A stretch of 9,086 bases of DNA from an uncultured Lachnospiraceae bacterium (lineage in GTDB: Bacteria > Bacillota > Clostridia > Lachnospirales > Lachnospiraceae). The number at the start of each line of letters is the position of its first letter. Position 1 is the first letter of the stretch. Below, in pieces: positions 5,687 to 9,086 of the stretch. The notes under the pieces are model-generated. The model was given only the letters and a program-made list of their open reading frames with translations, was not told where the DNA came from and made no database searches. The stretch spans positions 1-9,086 of the forward strand of contig CALYVE010000050.1 of the NCBI GenBank assembly GCA_945492935.1. Direction: 5' to 3'. The translations under genes were made by a program, and so were the position numbers.

Positions 5687-6110
5687 TAACCTCCTTGTCT
5701 AATTCATCCTTTGACATAATCTTACACTTCAAAGGTAACTTGTGAATAGCAAGACGAAGAGCCTCACGTGCTACTTCCTCAGATACACCTGAGATTTCGA
5801 ACAATACTCTGCCCGGCTTAACAACTGCTACCCAGTATTCAAGAGATCCCTTACCGGAACCCATACGTGTTTCAGCAGGCTTTGCTGTAACCGGATGATC
5901 CGGGAAAATCTTGATCCATACTTTACCAGTACGCTTTACATATCTTGTCATAGCGATACGGGCTGCTTCAATCTGATTTGATTTAATCCAAGCAGGCTCC
6001 ATAGCCACGATACCAAACTCACCGTTTGTGATTTTATTTCCTCTAAGCGCTTTACCTGCCATAGTTCCTCTGAACTGCTTACGGCGCTTAACTCTCTTAG
6101 GCATTAACAT
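5670..6110 (-). CDS. rplP: 50S ribosomal protein L16
   Basis: L16 binds 23S rRNA near the A site and the peptidyl-transferase region and is needed for late 50S maturation. The product has 146 residues, the usual length, starting MLMPKRVKRRKQFRG. Landmarks are MEPAWIKSNQIEAARIAMTR (37-56), VWIKIFPDHPVTAKPAETRM (64-83) and MGSGKGSLEYWVAVVKPGR (83-101). Arg82 appears to correspond to the arginine hydroxylated in E. coli L16; whether it is modified here cannot be seen. The first ATG overlaps the rpsC stop as TAATG, with GGAAGGGAG 9 nt upstream; an ATG at codon 3 is a weaker alternative. The 3' end overlaps rpmC. Confidence 0.98.
   Translation of the reverse strand: MLMPKRVKRRKQFRGTMAGKALRGNKITNGEFGIVAMEPAWIKSNQIEAARIAMTRYVKRTGKVWIKIFPDHPVTAKPAETRMGSGKGSLEYWVAVVKPGRVLFEISGVSEEVAREALRLAIHKLPLKCKIMSKDELDKEVNGGEA
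5690..5696 (-). promoter_or_regulatory. rpmC ribosome binding site with unusual spacing to the ATG
   Basis: AAGGAGG lies inside the last rplP codons (Lys-Glu-Val). It is 3 nt from the ATG at 5686, closer than the usual 5-9 nt, and 9 nt from a GTG at 5680. The spacing favours the GTG as the working start. Confidence 0.6.
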
Positions 6111-6775
6111 TATTTATCGCTCCCTTCCTTATTTCCTTTTGTAGGAAGTACTTCTCCATGGTAAATCCATGTCTTAACACCAACTTTACCGTATGTTGTA
6201 TTTGCCTCAGCAAAACCATAATCAATATCAGCTCTTAAAGTCTGAAGAGGTACAGTACCCTCGTAGTAGCTCTCTGTTCTAGCCATATCTGCACCACCAA
6301 GTCGTCCTGATACAGAAGTCTTGATACCCTGTGCTCCGGCCTTCATTGTTCTGCTCATGCATGACTTCATAGCTCTTCTGAATGAAATACGATTCTCAAG
6401 CTGCGCAGCGATATTTTCAGCTACAAGCTGTGCATCCATATCCGGCTTCTTGATTTCCTTAATATCGATGAAGAGCTTCTTAGCTGTAAGCTTCTGAACC
6501 TTAGCCTTAACCTTCTCGATACCAGCGCCACCCTTACCGATTACAACACCAGGCTTTGCTGTATATACATTAACCTTTACCTTGTCAGCTGTTCTTTCGA
6601 TCTCAATCTTAGAAACGTTTGCTGAATAAAGTTCTTTCTTTAAATACTCTCTGATTTTATAGTCTTCAACAAGGTTATCAGCGAACTCACCATTCTTAGT
6701 ATCAGCATACCACTTTGAATCCCAGTCCTTGATAATACCGACTCTTAAACCATGTGGATTAACTTTCTGTCCCAT
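6110..6775 (-). CDS. rpsC: 30S ribosomal protein S3
   Basis: S3 sits in the 30S head at the mRNA entry channel and, with S4 and S5, contributes to mRNA helicase activity. The product has 221 residues, normal for Firmicutes. It begins MGQKVNPHGLRVGI. The type-2 KH domain covers about 39-110 with the RNA-contacting GxxG loop as GKGG at 80-83. The C-terminal domain carries the signature SGRLGGADMARTE (156-168) and ends with VGVKTWIYHGEVLP (198-211). The ATG at 6775 has AGGAGG 6 nt upstream, overlapping the rplV stop. The stop TAA shares one base with the rplP ATG. Confidence 0.98.
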   Translation of the reverse strand: MGQKVNPHGLRVGIIKDWDSKWYADTKNGEFADNLVEDYKIREYLKKELYSANVSKIEIERTADKVKVNVYTAKPGVVIGKGGAGIEKVKAKVQKLTAKKLFIDIKEIKKPDMDAQLVAENIAAQLENRISFRRAMKSCMSRTMKAGAQGIKTSVSGRLGGADMARTESYYEGTVPLQTLRADIDYGFAEANTTYGKVGVKTWIYHGEVLPTKGNKEGSDK

Positions 6776-6781
6776 TGCTTA

Positions 6782-6788
6782 CCTCCTA
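6782..6788 (-). promoter_or_regulatory. rpsC ribosome binding site fused to the rplV stop codon
   Basis: TAGGAGG contains the rplV stop TAG and ends 6 nt before the rpsC ATG at 6775. This is the same stop-plus-SD design as at rplB/rpsS, rpsQ/rplN and rplN/rplX. Confidence 0.75.
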
Positions 6789-7172
6789 TCTCTCATCAAG
6801 AACTACAGTGATGTGGCTTGTTCTCTTTTCGATTCTATAAGCTCTACCCTGTGCTCTTGGATGAACTCTCTTCATTGTTGGTCCCTTATTTGCATAACAT
6901 GCTGCAACATAGAGGTTTTCAACCTTCATTCCGTTGTTGTTTTCAGCGTTTGCAATAGCAGACTTGAGAAGTTTCTCAATTACCTTTGAAGCGTATCTGT
7001 TATTGTAAGCAAGAATACCGAGTGCTGAAGTTACATCCTTGCCTCTGATTGCGTCTAATACGAAACAAGCCTTTGTAACTGATACTCTAGCGTATGAAAC
7101 AGTTGCCTTTGGTCTTGTATCTTTATTCTCATTTCTGAGTCTCTTAATTTGGGATCTATGTCCTTTTGCCAT
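6786..7172 (-). CDS. rplV: 50S ribosomal protein L22, extended N-terminus
   Basis: L22 binds 23S rRNA and its long beta-hairpin lines the narrow part of the peptide exit tunnel. The product has 128 residues, longer than the roughly 110 of E. coli L22. The extra residues are a basic N-terminal tail (AKGHRSQIKRLRNENKDTR, 2-20), common in clostridial relatives. The body has ATVSYARVSVTKACFVLDAI (23-42) and IANAENNNGMKVENLYV (73-89). The tunnel hairpin is at about 96-118 (KGPTMKRVHPRAQGRAYRI), the region where macrolide-resistance changes occur in other species; no deletion or duplication is evident. The ATG has AAGGAGG 9 nt upstream. The stop is TAG. Confidence 0.97.
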   Translation of the reverse strand: MAKGHRSQIKRLRNENKDTRPKATVSYARVSVTKACFVLDAIRGKDVTSALGILAYNNRYASKVIEKLLKSAIANAENNNGMKVENLYVAACYANKGPTMKRVHPRAQGRAYRIEKRTSHITVVLDER

Positions 7173-7192
7173 GAGATGTGTCCTCCTTCCTC

Positions 7193-7471
7193 TTATCTTC
7201 TACCCTTTTTCTCATCCTTACCATGTCCTCTGTATGTTCTTGTTGCCACGAACTCACCGAGCTTATGTCCTACCATATCCTCAGTAATATATACAGGTAC
7301 ATGCTTTCTTCCATCGTATACTGCAATTGTATGACCTACAAATGATGGGAAGATTGTTGAACGACGTGACCAGGTTTTAATAACCTGCTTGTCATTAGCT
7401 GCGTTTAATGCATCAACCTTCTTTAACAAATAATCATCTGCAAATGGTCCTTTTTTTAATGAACGAGCCAT
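7193..7471 (-). CDS. rpsS: 30S ribosomal protein S19
   Basis: S19 forms part of the 30S head, pairs with S13, and contacts the A-site finger of the 50S subunit. The product has 92 residues, normal length. It starts MARSLKKGPFADDYLLKKV, has IKTWSRRSTIFPSFVGHTIAVY (31-52), and carries the family signature at about 53-78 (DGRKHVPVYITEDMVGHKLG and onward to EFVATR). A basic tail ends in KKGRR. The ATG at 7471 has AAGGAGG at 6 nt that includes the rplB stop. rplV follows after 20 nt. Confidence 0.98.
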   Translation of the reverse strand: MARSLKKGPFADDYLLKKVDALNAANDKQVIKTWSRRSTIFPSFVGHTIAVYDGRKHVPVYITEDMVGHKLGEFVATRTYRGHGKDEKKGRR

Positions 7472-7477
7472 ATGAAT

Positions 7478-7485
7478 CCTCCTTA
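7478..7485 (-). promoter_or_regulatory. rpsS ribosome binding site fused to the rplB stop codon
   Basis: TAAGGAGG begins with the rplB stop codon TAA and ends 6 nt before the rpsS ATG at 7471. Termination of rplB places the ribosome on the rpsS SD. Confidence 0.75.
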
Positions 7486-8325
7486 CTTAACGTTCTTACC
7501 GTCTCTTGTTCTGATAATCAACTTGTTAGACTGCTTATTCTTCTTTCTAGTCTTAAGACCAAGTGCTGGCTTACCCCAAGGAGTAGATGGGCCTGGTCTA
7601 CCGATACTAGTTCTACCTTCACCACCACCATGTGGATGGTCGTTAGGGTTCATAACAGAACCACGAACTGTTGGGCGGATACCCATGTGGCGCTTACGTC
7701 CAGCCTTACCAATGTTTACAAGACCATGCTCAATGTTACCAACCTGACCGATTGTTGCACGGCAAACGATAGGAACCATTCTCATCTCGCCTGACGGAAG
7801 TCTGAGTGTTGCATATTTGCCTTCCTTAGCCATAAGCTGAGCTGAGTTACCTGCAGAACGAACGAGCTGTGCACCCTTTCCAGGATAAAGCTCAATGTTG
7901 TGAATTTCTGTACCTACAGGAATTTCTGAAAGTGGAAGGCAGTTACCAACCTTAACTTCTGCGTTAGGGCCGCTCATCAACTCATCGCCAACCTTAAGGC
8001 CAACAGGAGCGATGATGTATGACTTCTCACCATCTGCGTAGAAAAGAAGTGCAATGTTTGCTGTTCTGTTTGGATCGTACTCGATTGCAGCTACCTTAGC
8101 AGGTACATCGTCCTTTCTTCTCTTGAAATCAATAATTCTATATTTCTGTCTGTTTCCACCGCCATGGTGTCTAACAGTAATCTTACCCTGGTTGTTACGT
8201 CCGGCTGTCTTACTCTTCTTTGCAAGAAGTGACTTCTCAGGAGTTGTCTTTGTAATCTCCACGAAATCAAGACCAGTCATGTTACGTCTTGAAGGTGTAT
8301 ATGGGTTATATGTCTTAATTCCCAT
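7483..8325 (-). CDS. rplB: 50S ribosomal protein L2
   Basis: L2 is among the most conserved ribosomal proteins; it is needed for subunit association and lies close to the peptidyl-transferase centre. The product has 280 residues, near the usual 270-280. It opens MGIKTYNPYTPSRRNMTGLDF. The OB-like core covers about residues 45-125 (HHGGGNRQKYRIIDFKRR, 53-70) and the SH3-like part about 126-200. The C-terminal signature MNPNDHPHGGGEGRTSIGRP is at 225-243, where His230 appears to match the E. coli His229 tied to peptidyl-transferase function. The frame is open eight codons further up from a TTG at 8349, but the SD falls inside that extension, so the ATG at 8325 is the start. A 61-nt gap separates it from rplW. 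Confidence 0.98.
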   Translation of the reverse strand: MGIKTYNPYTPSRRNMTGLDFVEITKTTPEKSLLAKKSKTAGRNNQGKITVRHHGGGNRQKYRIIDFKRRKDDVPAKVAAIEYDPNRTANIALLFYADGEKSYIIAPVGLKVGDELMSGPNAEVKVGNCLPLSEIPVGTEIHNIELYPGKGAQLVRSAGNSAQLMAKEGKYATLRLPSGEMRMVPIVCRATIGQVGNIEHGLVNIGKAGRKRHMGIRPTVRGSVMNPNDHPHGGGEGRTSIGRPGPSTPWGKPALGLKTRKKNKQSNKLIIRTRDGKNVK

Positions 8326-8332
8326 TGTAATT

Positions 8333-8339
8333 CTCCTTT
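8333..8339 (-). promoter_or_regulatory. rplB ribosome binding site that fixes the start
   Basis: AAAGGAG ends 7 nt before ATG at 8325. It lies inside the longer in-frame reading that begins with TTG at 8349, which has no SD of its own, so the shorter 280-residue protein is the product. Confidence 0.8.
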
Positions 8340-8386
8340 CGAATTTCAATTTATTGTCATGCTTTTATTGCATATATTCGTATATT

Positions 8387-8686
8387 TTAGAGACCTTCGA
8401 ACAATTCGATATCTGCGCTCTCAGCTGTAAGCTGAACAACTGCCTTCTTTGTTGCTGCGGTCTTGCCAAAAGTCATACCACGTCTCTTTGTCTTACCATC
8501 GTAATTCATTGTGTTGACCTTTGCTACCTTTGTTCCCTCGAACATCTTCTCAACGGCTTCCTTAACCTGAGTCTTTGTTGCATCTGGGTGAACAAGGAAT
8601 GTATACTTCTTCTCTGCCATAGCGTTCATACTTTTTTCTGTAAGAACCGGCTTAAGGATAACGTCATAATATTTGATATCTGCCAT
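8387..8686 (-). CDS. rplW: 50S ribosomal protein L23
   Basis: L23 lies at the exit of the peptide tunnel and is the docking site for trigger factor and the signal recognition particle. The product has 99 residues, the normal bacterial length. It starts MADIKYYDVILKPVLTEKSM, with the conserved KPVLTEKS at 12-19, KYTFLVHPDATKTQVKEAVEKMF (27-49, helix and strand), VAKVNTMNYDGKTKRRG (54-70), and a C-terminal strand KKAVVQL. The ATG at 8686 shares a base with the rplD stop (TAATG), and AGGAGGTG lies 8 nt upstream inside rplD. The downstream 61-nt gap to rplB is AT-rich. Confidence 0.98.
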   Translation of the reverse strand: MADIKYYDVILKPVLTEKSMNAMAEKKYTFLVHPDATKTQVKEAVEKMFEGTKVAKVNTMNYDGKTKRRGMTFGKTAATKKAVVQLTAESADIELFEGL

Positions 8687-9086
8687 TATGCATACACCTC
8701 CTCGATTGCTGCTACTGCATCTTTTGTGATTACAAGCGAATCATACTTCAAAATGTCATATACATTAATACTGTTCGTCATTGTTGTCTTAACAGTTGGG
8801 ATATTTCTGGCAGAAAGAATAACCTTCTCATCCTTATCCTTTGTAACAACCAATGCCTTAGGTGCATTGAGGTTTGCAAGAATCTTTGCAAATTTAGAAG
8901 TCTTAACCTCTTCTAATGCGAACTCATCTACTACGATGAACTTAGAATCCAAAACCTTAGAAGTAAGTGCAGACTTGATAGCGATCTGCTTTTCTCTCTT
9001 GTTCATCTTCATTGAATAATCTCTTGGCTTTGGAGCAAATACAACTCCACCGCCTGTCCACTGAGGAGATCTTGTAGAACCCTGTC
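8686..9086 (-). CDS. rplD: 50S ribosomal protein L4, partial (C-terminal 132 residues)
   Basis: L4 binds 23S rRNA early in assembly; its extended loop lines the exit tunnel, and in E. coli the protein also represses its own S10 operon. The frame is open from the right window edge to the TAA at 8688-8686, so the first third of a roughly 205-residue protein is missing. The visible part starts in the end of the tunnel loop, with RSPQWTGGGVVFAPKPRDYS close to the edge. The globular C-terminal part follows: NKREKQIAIKSALTSKV, then KFIVVDEF, KALVVTKD, and a terminal NINVYDILKYDSL-like segment (here NSINVYDILKYDSLVITKDA). An internal ATG at 9012 is not the start, because homologous L4 sequence continues in frame upstream of it. 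Confidence 0.97.
   Translation of the reverse strand, partial: QGSTRSPQWTGGGVVFAPKPRDYSMKMNKREKQIAIKSALTSKVLDSKFIVVDEFALEEVKTSKFAKILANLNAPKALVVTKDKDEKVILSARNIPTVKTTMTNSINVYDILKYDSLVITKDAVAAIEEVYA
8695..8702 (-). promoter_or_regulatory. rplW ribosome binding site embedded in rplD
   Basis: AGGAGGTG ends 8 nt before the rplW ATG and is spelled by the rplD codons for Glu-Glu-Val. With the TAATG overlap it indicates that rplW is translated by ribosomes leaving rplD. Confidence 0.75.

Noticed and set aside
8326..8349. Eight-codon N-terminal extension of rplB from a TTG
   Set aside because: The SD for the ATG at 8325 lies inside it, and conserved L2 sequence begins at that ATG.
8326..8420. Promoter between rplW and rplB
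   Set aside because: The AT-rich tract offers TATA-like strings, but none has a -35 at 16-18 nt with more than a weak match.
8054..9019. 321-codon plus-strand open frame antisense to rplB, rplW and rplD
   Set aside because: It lies wholly opposite three certain ribosomal genes and encodes a Cys/Leu/Phe/Ser-rich sequence with no recognisable domain. It is what codon bias on the other strand produces.
1..9086. A novel multi-gene system, mobile element, RNA gene or CRISPR array
   Set aside because: All coding capacity is taken by canonical ribosomal and sec genes in the standard order, gaps are 61 nt or less, and no repeats, tRNA-like or integrase-like sequence is present.

Overview
The window is a stretch of bacterial chromosome carrying part of the S10-spc ribosomal-protein supercluster. 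Every gene is on the minus strand, so transcription runs from the high-coordinate end to the low. The organism is most likely a member of the Clostridia, probably Lachnospiraceae-like. The reasons are the moderately AT-rich base use, strong AGGAGG ribosome binding sites at nearly every gene, the four-cysteine zinc form of S14, the 128-residue L22 with an extended N-terminus, and protein sequences that resemble those I recall from that family. The family placement is inference; membership of the Firmicutes is firmer.

Layout in transcription order. S10 part: rplD (cut by the right edge, C-terminal 132 residues visible), rplW, rplB, rpsS, rplV, rpsC, rplP, rpmC, rpsQ. spc part: rplN, rplX, rplE, rpsN, rpsH, rplF, rplR, rpsE, rpmD, rplO, and secY (cut by the left edge after 361 codons). 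The order is the canonical one, with no insertion, loss, pseudogene, mobile element, RNA gene or CRISPR array. The S10 and spc parts meet at a 13-nt gap between rpsQ and rplN that has no room for a terminator and promoter, so they are probably one transcript here. No stretch longer than 61 nt lacks a gene.

The genes supply nineteen ribosomal proteins, thirteen for the 50S and six for the 30S subunit, plus the SecY pore of the Sec translocon. Junctions are tight. Two neighbours overlap as TAATG (rplD/rplW and rpsC/rplP), rplP and rpmC overlap by up to 17 nt, and at four junctions the stop codon is itself part of the next gene's Shine-Dalgarno sequence. These arrangements suggest translational coupling. 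Two genes use non-ATG starts: TTG for rplE and GTG for rpsQ.

This is housekeeping DNA, and I found no undescribed multi-gene system. The one non-coding structure that stands out is in the 61-nt rpsH-rplF gap. A two-tier perfect inverted repeat (8 bp + 7 bp with a GCAA loop) is centred on the rpsH stop codon, and a plausible sigma-A-type promoter sits just downstream, its -35 overlapping the repeat.
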